From: Roseobacter insulae
GTDB lineage: Bacteria; Pseudomonadota; Alphaproteobacteria; Rhodobacterales; Rhodobacteraceae
Assembly (NCBI RefSeq): GCF_019375555.1
Contig: NZ_JAHXDN010000003.1
Span: forward strand, 62,001-126,000
Direction of reading: 5' to 3'
Length of the DNA stretch: 64,000 nt
In this document: positions 18,535-26,286 of the stretch, in pieces
Layout of the letters: each line of letters opens with the position of its first letter
Position numbering within the stretch: the first letter of the stretch is position 1
Notes under the pieces: generated by a model
Seen by the model: only the letters and a program-made list of their open reading frames with translations
What the model was told of the DNA's origin: nothing
Database searches by the model: none
Program-made: the position numbers and the translations under genes

Positions 18535-19277
18535 AGCAGGTACTGATCACGGCCGGTGCGTCGGGCATTGGCCGCGCCATGGGGGCGGCGTTCGAGGCGG
18601 CGGGATATGGCGTCTGGATAACGGATATCGACCAAAAGGCGCTGGCCGATTGCCCATACGGATGGCAGCGCTGCACCGCTGATGCAACCGACGAGGCCGC
18701 CATTCAGGAGCTGATCACCCGGATGCCGCACATCGACGTGTTGTGCGCGAATGCAGGGATCGCCGGCCCCACCGCACCGGTCGAGGAGGTCGCCTTGGAG
18801 GACTGGCGCGCCTGCATGGCGGTAAATGTGGAAGGCGCCTTTCTGGCCGCCAAACACGCCGCACCCGGCATGAAGGCGCGGGGCACGGGGGCGGTGATCC
18901 TCACATCATCGACGGCGGGAATATATGGATATCCCAATCGCGCCCCATACGCGGCCGCGAAATGGGCGGTGATCGGGCTGATGAAAACCCTCGCGATGGA
19001 ATTGGGCCCGCATGGTATCCGGGCAAACGCCATTTGCCCCGGGGCCGTGGAAGGGGACCGGATGGAGGGCGTTCTTGAACGCGAAGCGGTGGCCAAGGGC
19101 ATGACCCGTGACGCGGTTTACGCGGGCTACGCCGGGGGGACATCGATGCAGCGGTTCGTCGAGGCACGCGACATCGCGAATATGGCGGTGTTTCTGGCCT
19201 CCGAGGGTGCACGTCTCGTTTCTGGCCAGGTGATCGCTGTGGATGGGCACACCGAAAACCCGGACCCGAAGCTCTGA
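18531..19277 (+). CDS. Short-chain dehydrogenase/reductase, last gene of carnitine operon
   Basis: This 248-residue classical SDR has the cofactor motif TAGASGIG near residue 7, CANAG in place of NNAG, the catalytic Ser in LTSSTAG, and YAAAK for YxxxK. It starts with GTG at 18531, overlapping the stop codon of the fused carnitine dehydrogenase, so it is translated in the same unit. The reaction is not known. Candidates are reduction or oxidation of acetoacetate/3-hydroxybutyrate released by the cleavage enzyme, or use of D-carnitine. The family is certain, the role is inferred. Confidence 0.85.
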   Translation: MKQVLITAGASGIGRAMGAAFEAAGYGVWITDIDQKALADCPYGWQRCTADATDEAAIQELITRMPHIDVLCANAGIAGPTAPVEEVALEDWRACMAVNVEGAFLAAKHAAPGMKARGTGAVILTSSTAGIYGYPNRAPYAAAKWAVIGLMKTLAMELGPHGIRANAICPGAVEGDRMEGVLEREAVAKGMTRDAVYAGYAGGTSMQRFVEARDIANMAVFLASEGARLVSGQVIAVDGHTENPDPKL

Positions 19278-19323
19278 GGCGGACACCTCTGGCGGACGGG
19301 CGAAATCTGCGCCATGAGGAGGC

Positions 19324-20241
19324 ATGACTTTCCTGTCTCCCGATCTGTGGGTCGCGGTCACCTTCGCCGCAGCCGTGTTCCAGACCTTGCGGTTCATGCT
19401 GCAAAAAGTGCTGGCGACCGCAACGTTGTCGCCGACCGGGGCGACTTTCGCGCGGTTTTTCTACTCGGCGCCGCTTGTGGCGGTTCTGGTGGCTGTCTAC
19501 CTTACAAACACAGGGCACCCCCTGCCGGCACTGACCGGCGCGTTCTGGGCCTTTGCGATGAGCGGCGCCCTCGCACAGATCATCGCGACGGTCTGCGTCG
19601 TCACCCTGTTCAAGTCACGCAACTTTGCCGTCGGTGTGACCTTGATGAAAACCGAGGTGATCCTGTCGGTCATTATTGGCCTGATCCTGCTCGGGGAAGG
19701 GGTCAGCTGGCCCGCCTTTGCGGCCATCGCTTTGGGATTGGTCGGCGTCCTGCTGCTCTCCACACCGCCTGGCGTCAAGGGGTGGGGATGGTCGGCGATG
19801 TGGAACCGCGGCGTAGCACTGGGGCTGTCATCGGGCGTTTTGTTCGCGATTTCAGCGGTGTGTTACCGCGGGGCGTCCTTGCAGATTGACGTGGCGGACC
19901 CTTTCGTGCGCGCCGGTGTCACGTTGTCCGCTGTCACCGCCGCCCAGATGATCGGGATGGCGCTGTGGCTGATGCTGCGCGACCCGCCCCAGATTGCGGC
20001 AGTATGGCGCGCGCGCCGGGTCGCCGGGTGGATCGGGGTGATGTCCATGGGCGGCTCGCTCGGCTGGTTCATCGCCTTCACGCTGCAAACCGCCGCATAT
20101 GTCAAGGCCGTCGGTCAGGTGGAGCTTGTCCTGAGCCTTCTGGCGTCGGTCCTGTTTTTCAGGGAAAAACCGAGCATGCGTGAACTTGCGGGTATGGCGG
20201 TTCTTTGCGTGTCGATCCTCGCGCTGGTTCTGGTGATCTGA
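19324..20241 (+). CDS. EamA/DMT family transporter
   Basis: This 305-residue inner-membrane protein has about ten hydrophobic helices in two EamA repeats, the drug/metabolite exporter fold. The start has a strong GAGGAGG site four bases before ATG 19324. It lies 46 bp after the carnitine operon and may be part of it, but it is an exporter-type family rather than a known carnitine importer. Its substrate is unknown. No ABC or BCCT carnitine uptake system is in the window. Confidence 0.87.
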   Translation: MTFLSPDLWVAVTFAAAVFQTLRFMLQKVLATATLSPTGATFARFFYSAPLVAVLVAVYLTNTGHPLPALTGAFWAFAMSGALAQIIATVCVVTLFKSRNFAVGVTLMKTEVILSVIIGLILLGEGVSWPAFAAIALGLVGVLLLSTPPGVKGWGWSAMWNRGVALGLSSGVLFAISAVCYRGASLQIDVADPFVRAGVTLSAVTAAQMIGMALWLMLRDPPQIAAVWRARRVAGWIGVMSMGGSLGWFIAFTLQTAAYVKAVGQVELVLSLLASVLFFREKPSMRELAGMAVLCVSILALVLVI

Positions 20242-20268
20242 CGCGCTGCGCGGGCTGCGTGATCCCGC

Positions 20269-20284
20269 GAGGGGTCTGCCCCTC
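20269..20284. terminator. Hairpin between convergent genes
   Basis: GAGGGG-TCTG-CCCCTC forms a 6-bp GC-rich stem with a 4-base loop, 28 bp after the EamA transporter stop and 30 bp before the Nudix gene end. No T-tract follows on either strand, so termination efficiency is uncertain. Confidence 0.4.
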
Positions 20285-20314
20285 AGCGCCGCCGGGCAAC
20301 CGGAGAGGCCGGGG

Positions 20315-21022
20315 TCACGACGGCATGGGCCTTCCGCGCAACCGCAGAAACAGGCTTTCTTCATCATTGTTTTTGAAAAAGGGCACGCTTGTGGGAGGTG
20401 TGGTCTGACCGGTGCGTGCTTCGATTTCCGAAAGGACAACCTCCGTGATGAAGGGCATGTCGAAGGATCTGGCCCTGCGCAACGGCACCCATTGCAGGTG
20501 CGACAGCTCGTCCGAGGCCGCCGAGAAATCATCGAGATCGCCGATCAGGGCGTCGGCATCGACCAGAAAGAACCGCGCATCAAAGCGCCGCGGTCTGCCG
20601 GGTGGGGTCAACGCCCTGAAAACAAACTGGAGCGCCGCAGCCGTGGGCACATGGCCGGTTGCGGCAAACCCCTGCCAGTCGGTGGGGATCGGATCGGCCC
20701 AGTTGCCCGATCGGCCAAGCACGAGGCCGGTTTCCTCCCAAAGTTCCCGGATGGCGGCGACGCATAGGGCGTGGGCAATCTCTTCCTCGGTATCCTCGTT
20801 CAGCCGGTCGCGGCACATATCGGATACCGGCCCCGAGAGGGGCACATGCGCGTCGCCAGGATCGACAGCGCCGCCTGGAAAGACGAATTTATTGGGCATG
20901 AACGCCGCTTTTGCGCCCCGCTGCCCCATCAAGATGCTGGGGTCATCATGGCGGTCGCGCAGCGCAATGACGGTCGCGGCATTGCGCACGGTCGTTTTGT
21001 CTGGCGTCTTTTGATCCGTCAT
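20315..21022 (-). CDS. Nudix hydrolase
   Basis: This is a Nudix-fold pyrophosphohydrolase of 235 residues. FVFPGGAVDPGD at 47-58 starts the Nudix region. The core REXXEEXG appears as RELWEETG at 92-99, a spacing longer than in short Nudix proteins, and AFMPNKFVFPGG suits the NUDT7/RppH-unlike CoA-type subgroup loosely. The substrate is unknown. ATG 21022 (MTDQKTPDK) was chosen because the frame upstream runs into DUF983. It lies 29 bp after the DUF983 gene, likely co-transcribed. Confidence 0.88.
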   Translation of the reverse strand: MTDQKTPDKTTVRNAATVIALRDRHDDPSILMGQRGAKAAFMPNKFVFPGGAVDPGDAHVPLSGPVSDMCRDRLNEDTEEEIAHALCVAAIRELWEETGLVLGRSGNWADPIPTDWQGFAATGHVPTAAALQFVFRALTPPGRPRRFDARFFLVDADALIGDLDDFSAASDELSHLQWVPLRRARSFDMPFITEVVLSEIEARTGQTTPPTSVPFFKNNDEESLFLRLRGRPMPS

Positions 21023-21051
21023 GTTTCCACCCGTCGCCACCGGGCGTCGCA

Positions 21052-21483
21052 TCAGGCGGCTTTGCCGAAACCGCCCATGGCGCGTGCCCACTGATAGCCA
21101 ACAATGGCCCCCTTCAGTCTCGGCAGAAGGTAGAGCGATAGACCCACGCAGCCAACCGCAAAAATGGTGAACAGTGTCAGGGGTTCCGGCCGCCATTTCA
21201 CAAAGGCGAAATGCAGCAGCGGCGCCATAAGGTGGCCCACGATGAAGATGGTAAGATATGCAGGCCCGTCGTCCGCGCGATGATGGAACAGCTCCTCGCG
21301 GCACACCGAGCAGGTATCATTCACCTTGAGATAGGACTTCAACAGAGGCCCGCTGCCGCAGTTAGGGCACTTGCGCCGCCAGCCCCGCAGCAGCGACCGC
21401 TTGGTGTCACGGCTGTCCGCATCACGTGCGGGGGTCATCGGTGCGCGGGTCAGCCCGGAGGCGGCTTGTGAGGTATCTGTCAT
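21052..21483 (-). CDS. DUF983 family membrane protein
   Basis: This 143-residue protein carries two CxxC pairs typical of DUF983: CPNCGSG and CSVCREELFHHRADDGPAY. Two transmembrane helices follow, around LTIFIVGHLMAPLLHFAFV and LFTIFAVGCVGLSLYLLP. The cysteines probably bind zinc on the cytoplasmic side. The molecular function is not known. It heads a probable two-gene unit with the Nudix hydrolase. ATG 21483 is used; an upstream extension lacks conservation. Confidence 0.88.
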   Translation of the reverse strand: MTDTSQAASGLTRAPMTPARDADSRDTKRSLLRGWRRKCPNCGSGPLLKSYLKVNDTCSVCREELFHHRADDGPAYLTIFIVGHLMAPLLHFAFVKWRPEPLTLFTIFAVGCVGLSLYLLPRLKGAIVGYQWARAMGGFGKAA

Positions 21484-21676
21484 GGGCCTGTCCTTTGAGG
21501 TTCTTCCTACATGCGCTTTTGCCGCCAAACTTGAAAGGTGCCGAAGGGCCGCTGCGGCGGGATGTCGCGAACGCATCAGATTTTGTGCGACGGAAAGTAC
21601 GCGCAGCCGCGTTGAAGGAATGTGCGGCCCGGAAAGGAAGGGTCACCCACGGGACATAACAATCAGGAGTAGTACC

Positions 21677-22132
21677 ATGAAGACCACAGTGTTTATTGCA
21701 ATGATCGCGGCCACATCGATTATCGTAGCCGGCGGATCGGCCTATGCGAGAGGGGACCGTCACGGCGCTCCTGTCGATTTCGAGACATTGGATACCGATG
21801 GCGACGGCAAAATCACCCTTGAGGAAATGCAGGCGCGCGGCGCGGCCCGCATCGCCAAGGTTGACACGGATGGAGACGGGTTCCTGACCCTGCCCGAAAT
21901 CGAAGCCGAAGCCAGTGCCCGGGCCAAGCAGGTCGCCAGCCGGATGCTGGACCGGCTGGACGCCGATGACGATGGCAGGCTGTCTGCCGAAGAACTGGAG
22001 AGACCGGGCCGCGCGGACCGCCGGTTTCGGCGTGCGGATCAGGACGGCGACGGCGCGGTGACGAAGGCGGAGTTCGAGGCAGCGATTGCAAAAATGCAGG
22101 ACCGTCGCCGGGGCGGTGGCTGGGCTGAGTAA
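21677..22132 (+). CDS. Secreted four-EF-hand calcium-binding protein
   Basis: This 151-residue protein starts with a signal peptide (about 1-25, ending SAYA). Four complete 12-residue EF loops follow: DTDGDGKITLEE at 39, DTDGDGFLTLPE at 63, DADDDGRLSAEE at 95 and DQDGDGAVTKAE at 121. Every loop keeps Asp at 1, 3 and 5, Gly at 6 and Glu at 12, so calcium binding is expected. AGGAG lies 9 bases before ATG 21677. It sits 59 bp ahead of an ECF sigma gene, which suggests a link to cell-envelope sensing. Confidence 0.92.
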   Translation: MKTTVFIAMIAATSIIVAGGSAYARGDRHGAPVDFETLDTDGDGKITLEEMQARGAARIAKVDTDGDGFLTLPEIEAEASARAKQVASRMLDRLDADDDGRLSAEELERPGRADRRFRRADQDGDGAVTKAEFEAAIAKMQDRRRGGGWAE

Positions 22133-22191
22133 GCGCGGGGCGCAATATGTCGGGCGGCGCGGCTTGATTGGCGCGCCGTTGGCTCTTATCG

Positions 22192-22791
22192 ATGCTCGGG
22201 ATGGATATGCCGCCGGATGCCCTTTCGACCGTGACGGACGATGCGCTGTTGGTACTTTACGCGAACGGGGACCCGAGTGCCGCGCGCGTGCTGACCACCC
22301 GCCTGTTGCCGCGCGTCTTTGCTCAGGCGCGGCGTATGCTGGGCGACGACAGCGAGGCGGAGGATGTCGCGCAGGAATCGATGCTGCGGTTGTGGCGGAT
22401 CGCGCCGGAGTGGCGTCAGGGAGAGGCGCAGGTGACGACGTGGCTCTACAAAGTATGCGCCAACCTGTGTACGGACCGGTTGCGCAAAAGGCGCGGCGTG
22501 GCGCTCGAGGAGGTGTCCGAACCTGCAGACCCGGCACCAACCGCGGTGCAGCGGATGCAGGACCGGTCGCGCAGCGATGCGTTGCAGACCGCCCTGAACG
22601 CGCTGCCGGATCGCCAGAGACAGGCGGTGGTGCTGCGGCACATAGAGGGGCTCGCAAACCCGGAGATTGCGGCGGTGATGGACATCAGCCCGCGCGCGGT
22701 GGAAAGCCTGACCGCGCGGGGCAAACGAGCGTTGGCGGCCTTACTGGCCGGGCGGCGTGCAGAATTGGGATATGAAGATGACACCCCATGA
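22192..22791 (+). CDS. ECF-type RNA polymerase sigma factor
   Basis: This is a sigma-70 family extracytoplasmic function factor of about 199 residues. Region 2 contains RRMLGDDSEAEDVAQESMLR followed by LWRIAPEW; region 4 contains ALPDRQRQAVVLRHIEGL and the HTH PEIAAVMDISPRAVESLTAR. The next gene overlaps its end and encodes a small single-pass membrane protein, as expected for an anti-sigma partner. The start is uncertain: ATG 22192, 22201 or 22207 are all possible and none has a strong ribosome site. Confidence 0.88.
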   Translation: MLGMDMPPDALSTVTDDALLVLYANGDPSAARVLTTRLLPRVFAQARRMLGDDSEAEDVAQESMLRLWRIAPEWRQGEAQVTTWLYKVCANLCTDRLRKRRGVALEEVSEPADPAPTAVQRMQDRSRSDALQTALNALPDRQRQAVVLRHIEGLANPEIAAVMDISPRAVESLTARGKRALAALLAGRRAELGYEDDTP

Positions 22792-23146
22792 CGACGAAGA
22801 TATGACCGCGACCGACCGGATGTTGGAGGCGGCCCGCCGGACGCCGCCGGATGTACCCGCGCGGCTGATGGCGCGGGTGCTCGAGGACGCAGATGCCCTG
22901 CAGCCCGCAATTGCCCCCGCGATGGCACCGCATCCGGCGCTCTGGCGCAGGATCGCGGCGGGCATCGGTGGCTGGCAGGGTGTGGGCGGGCTGGTCGCTG
23001 CCACCTGCGCCGGCATCTGGATCGGGGTGAGCCCACCGGCGGCGATCCCGGACGCCGGTGCGTACCTGCTGGGGTATGAGATGGGTGCGACAGCAAGCTC
23101 GACAGCGGAACTGACGAGCTTTGGCTGGGATCTGGACGAGGGGTAA
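22772..23146 (+). CDS. Probable membrane anti-sigma factor
   Basis: This protein of about 124 residues has a hydrophilic N-terminus of about 65 residues with RRTPPDVPARLMARVLEDAD, one transmembrane segment (GVGGLVAATCAGIWIGV), and a short C-terminal tail. It overlaps the ECF sigma gene by 20 bp, the usual position for an anti-sigma factor held in the membrane. No zinc-binding HxxxCxxC motif is present, so it is not of the ChrR type. The role is inferred from context and topology. Starts at 22772, 22778 or 22802 are possible. Confidence 0.65.
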   Translation: MKMTPHDDEDMTATDRMLEAARRTPPDVPARLMARVLEDADALQPAIAPAMAPHPALWRRIAAGIGGWQGVGGLVAATCAGIWIGVSPPAAIPDAGAYLLGYEMGATASSTAELTSFGWDLDEG

Positions 23147-23149
23147 GCC

Positions 23150-23644
23150 ATGCAGACCGATACAGACCGCAAACCGGGGGCGTCACGCCGTTTCAAAATC
23201 CTCTTGGGGGTTTCGCTGGCGCTTAATCTGGCCGTGGCCGGTTTGATCGTGGGCACGATGATCCGTCACGGCGAGGCCGGGCGTGCCGGGTTCCGCACTG
23301 CGGGTCTGGGGGCCTATGGGTTGCCGTATATGATCGCGCTGCCGAACCGGGAAAAACGGGCTGTTATCCGGGCGGTACGCCAGAACGGCGCGACCGGTGT
23401 GCCGGATCGCGCAACGCGCCGCGCGCTTTACTCGGATGTTTTGACCGCGCTGAGGGCCTCGCCATTTAACCCCGAGCAACTCTCTGCGGCAGTCACCCGC
23501 CAGGCGACGACAAGCATCGCCGTTCAGAAGAGCGCGTTGGAGGCGTGGCTGCGTGTGGTTGGTCAGATGACGGACGCGGAACGCGCGGCCTACGCGCGTG
23601 ACGTCCAGGACGTTCTTCGGCGTGGTCCAAGGCGTCGAAACTAG
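23150..23644 (+). CDS. Periplasmic heavy-metal sensor (CnrX-like)
   Basis: This 164-residue protein has an N-terminal membrane anchor (ILLGVSLALNLAVAGLIVGT). A helical periplasmic domain follows, rich in Arg and Ala, with RATRRALYSDVLTALRASPF and a C-terminal RAAYARDVQDVLRRG. This matches the helical-hairpin layout of CnrX/CpxP-type heavy-metal sensors. It begins three bases after the probable anti-sigma gene. In the CnrYXH system of Cupriavidus the sensor, anti-sigma and sigma are likewise adjacent. The metal, if any, is unknown; few His or Met residues are present. Confidence 0.72.
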   Translation: MQTDTDRKPGASRRFKILLGVSLALNLAVAGLIVGTMIRHGEAGRAGFRTAGLGAYGLPYMIALPNREKRAVIRAVRQNGATGVPDRATRRALYSDVLTALRASPFNPEQLSAAVTRQATTSIAVQKSALEAWLRVVGQMTDAERAAYARDVQDVLRRGPRRRN

Positions 23645-23681
23645 ATGAGAAAACCTTCGTAAGTATTTGAAAATATGAAAA

Positions 23682-25085
23682 CTATGCAGCAGGGCGGTTC
23701 AGGTTGATCTGGTTTCGCCCTTGCATCTTGGCCGAATAGAGCGCCTTGTCCGCCGCATCGAGCAGCACATTTGCATCGACGTTTTCCACGGTGTCCTGCT
23801 TGGACCGCAACCCCCCCATGGTCACGCCAATGGACACGGTGACCTTGATGGGCTCATCCGCACCGGGAACCACAAAACCGCGCCCGCCGATCTTGCGACA
23901 CAGACGGCTTGCGGCCACCCGGGCTTCGGTGAGGGGGGTGGCCGGCATGACGATCAGGAATTCCTCGCCGCCGATCCGGGCGACGAGATCGACACCGCGC
24001 AGGTTGTCCCGCAGCCGCCGGGCCGCCTCGACCAGCACAGCATCGCCCGAGGCATGCCCGTAAAGGTCGTTGATTTGCTTGAAGTGGTCGAGGTCGGCGA
24101 CCATGACGGCAAAGCTGCGCCCGGTTGCGGCGGAATGCTCGGCCACGCGGGCCAGGTGGGGCATCGCGTAGCGACGATTATGCAACCCGGTCAGCGGGTC
24201 AGAAACAGCGGCCTTGAGGCCCGTGCGTACGGTTGCGCGCAACTGGTCCGCGATGCGTTTGCGCCGCAGCATGGCCTTGACGCGCAGCGTCAGCTCGGCC
24301 ACGTCGAAGCCGTCCGTCATCAGATCATCAGCGCCGAGGTCCAGCGCATAGGCCCCCAGGCCGGGATCCTGCCGCGACTGCAATACCAGAATGCCCGCAT
24401 GCCGCGTGATTGCCGTGGCACGAATGGCCGCCAGCAGACGCAGGATTTCGCTGTTGTTGCTGTCATCGGTCGCCAGCGACAGGATAAAGACATCCGGCAC
24501 CTTGCCCGGCGACAAGTCGCGCAGCGCGGTTTCCGGGGCCGAGAACTGCAGGCTTGTCCTCAGGTTGGGGCGCAATTGCGTAATCCAGTTATGCGCGGCA
24601 TGCGCGTCGGAACCCACGAGAACCGCCCGCCCCGGGGGTCCGAAATCGGTTACATCCTCGGCAAATCCCAAGGCTCTGGAGGTATCGTCGCGCATTTGCC
24701 ATTCCGCCGCGGAGTTATGGGCGCGAATGAGACTGCGAACGCGCGCAAGAAGAAGTGTATCGTCGATGGGTTTCAACATGACGTCCTGAACGCCGGCTTC
24801 GAGCGCTTTCAGGCGCGAATCCGCGTTGGGACGGCATCCCACGACCATGATGGGAATCGCCCGGGTCTGCGGGCTGCGGTGCAGCCGGCGGCATAATTCA
24901 GCGGCATCGCAATCCGGCAGGGCCATCGCAGATATGATAAGATCGGGATCGTGACGCAACGCGGCAACGCAGGCTTCATCCGCCGTCGCGGCCTGCACGA
25001 CCTCGTAAAACGCCGAGGCGAGCTTGACCTTCAGAACGATGCGATTTGTGGAGATCGCGTCTACGATAAGAATTTTGCCCTGCAC
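23682..25085 (-). CDS. PleD-like diguanylate cyclase with degenerate receiver domains
   Basis: This 467-residue protein has the PleD layout of two receiver domains (about 1-120 and 150-275) and a GGDEF domain (about 290-460). The catalytic GGEEF is at 372-376. The inhibitory site RGVD is at 363-366, exactly five residues upstream, so cyclic-di-GMP synthesis and feedback inhibition look intact. The first receiver lacks the phospho-acceptor: Caulobacter PleD has Asp53 in DVMMPG, here residue 53 is Ala (SAMALPD). The acidic pair DD at 9-10 is DA, while Lys105 (KPID) is kept. The second receiver also lacks the Asp. Control by phosphorylation therefore seems lost. Confidence 0.93.
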   Translation of the reverse strand: MQGKILIVDAISTNRIVLKVKLASAFYEVVQAATADEACVAALRHDPDLIISAMALPDCDAAELCRRLHRSPQTRAIPIMVVGCRPNADSRLKALEAGVQDVMLKPIDDTLLLARVRSLIRAHNSAAEWQMRDDTSRALGFAEDVTDFGPPGRAVLVGSDAHAAHNWITQLRPNLRTSLQFSAPETALRDLSPGKVPDVFILSLATDDSNNSEILRLLAAIRATAITRHAGILVLQSRQDPGLGAYALDLGADDLMTDGFDVAELTLRVKAMLRRKRIADQLRATVRTGLKAAVSDPLTGLHNRRYAMPHLARVAEHSAATGRSFAVMVADLDHFKQINDLYGHASGDAVLVEAARRLRDNLRGVDLVARIGGEEFLIVMPATPLTEARVAASRLCRKIGGRGFVVPGADEPIKVTVSIGVTMGGLRSKQDTVENVDANVLLDAADKALYSAKMQGRNQINLNRPAA

Positions 25086-25184
25086 GCTCTTCGCGTCCTT
25101 TCAAGGGTGATGAACCGCTGTTCGACATTGCGCGCAATTTGGTTAACAAAGGGTTTCGAAAGTGACGCGAATTGCAGGTAGATC

Positions 25185-25469
25185 ATGATGTACACGCGGG
25201 AATCCGCCGAGGTGCTGGCGCTTCAGGTTTTGGGGTGGCTGGCCGGAAATGAAGAGTTGTTGCCGGTATTTCTGGGTGCCTCAGGGGCCTCTGAAACCGA
25301 CCTCAGGGCAGGGGCGGCAGACCCGGTTTTCCTGGGCTCCGTTCTTGATTTCATCATGATGGATGATTCCTGGGTGGTGCAGGTCTGCGATGCGGTTGGT
25401 GCCAGGTATGACAGCCTCATGACCGCGCGGCAGGCTCTGCCGGGCGGCGCGCAGGTGAACTGGACATGA
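25185..25469 (+). CDS. DUF3572 family protein
   Basis: This 94-residue cytoplasmic protein matches DUF3572, with ALQVLGWLAGNEELLPVFL, then ASETDLRAGAADPVFLGSVL and FIMMDDSWVVQVCDAVG. The family is small, helical, found in alphaproteobacteria and has no known function. It is divergent from the PleD-like gene across 99 bp and overlaps the HAD gene by four bases. AGGTAGA precedes ATG 25185; the next codon is also ATG. Confidence 0.85.
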   Translation: MMYTRESAEVLALQVLGWLAGNEELLPVFLGASGASETDLRAGAADPVFLGSVLDFIMMDDSWVVQVCDAVGARYDSLMTARQALPGGAQVNWT

Positions 25470-26161
25470 CGACGATCAGGGGCGTTCTCTTCGACAAGGA
25501 CGGCACACTCTTCGACTTTGCGACGACATGGGAAGCCTGGGCCGTGGGTTTCCTGAACAGGATGACGCGCAGCCCGGAAGACGCGGCGAATCTGGGGGCG
25601 CAGATCGGCTTTGACTACAAGGCGCAGCGGTTTTTGCCTGACAGCCTCGTGATCGCGGGCACACCGGGTGAGGTGGCGCAGGCGCTGTTGCCCTATATGC
25701 CCGGTGCGACCCTTCAGGATGTGATTGGCATTCTCAATGAGGAGGCCGAAACCGCGCCGCAGATCGAGGCCGTGCCGCTGGTCCCCTTTCTGACGGATCT
25801 GCGGTCGCAAGGCTTGCGCCTGGGGGTGGCGACGAACGATGCCGAAGCACCGGCCCGGGCCCATCTTGCCGCCGCAAAGGTCACGGATCTCTTTGATTTC
25901 ATTGCCGGGTTCGACAGCGGGCACGGGGCGAAGCCGCAGGCGGGTCAATTGCTGGCCTTTGCCAAAGAAACCGGCTTGGCACCCGAAACGGTCGCCATGG
26001 TCGGCGACAGCACGCATGACCTGATCGCGGGGCGCGCTGCAGGCATGCGCTGTGTTGGCGTGCTGACCGGCATGGCGGAACACGCGGTGCTGGCGCCCCA
26101 CGCGGACGTTGTGCTGGAAAATATTGGCGCTCTGCCAGACTGGATCGCGCAGCAGACCTGA
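25466..26161 (+). CDS. HAD family hydrolase (phosphoglycolate phosphatase-like)
   Basis: This 231-residue HAD-superfamily phosphatase has motif I FDKDGTLFDF (nucleophile Asp at 10, second Asp at 12), motif II VATND, and motif IV VGDSTHDLIAGRAAGM. The helical cap between motifs I and II fits the phosphoglycolate phosphatase subgroup. The substrate is unknown. It overlaps DUF3572 by four bases (ATGA) and so is translationally coupled to it. Confidence 0.9.
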   Translation: MTTIRGVLFDKDGTLFDFATTWEAWAVGFLNRMTRSPEDAANLGAQIGFDYKAQRFLPDSLVIAGTPGEVAQALLPYMPGATLQDVIGILNEEAETAPQIEAVPLVPFLTDLRSQGLRLGVATNDAEAPARAHLAAAKVTDLFDFIAGFDSGHGAKPQAGQLLAFAKETGLAPETVAMVGDSTHDLIAGRAAGMRCVGVLTGMAEHAVLAPHADVVLENIGALPDWIAQQT

Positions 26162-26286
26162 CCCACCGCCGCCGCCCTCCAACGCCCGCGCGAACTCCCA
26201 AAAACGACCCATCCGGTCGCAATTGAGACGGCTGATCCCGCGACGCTCTGTCCTACTCGGGGACAACGGACCGCAGGGAGCGAAAC

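Noticed and set aside
23721-24896. 391-residue plus-strand frame opposite the PleD-like gene
   Set aside because: It is antisense to a complete two-receiver GGDEF protein and has no domain of its own.
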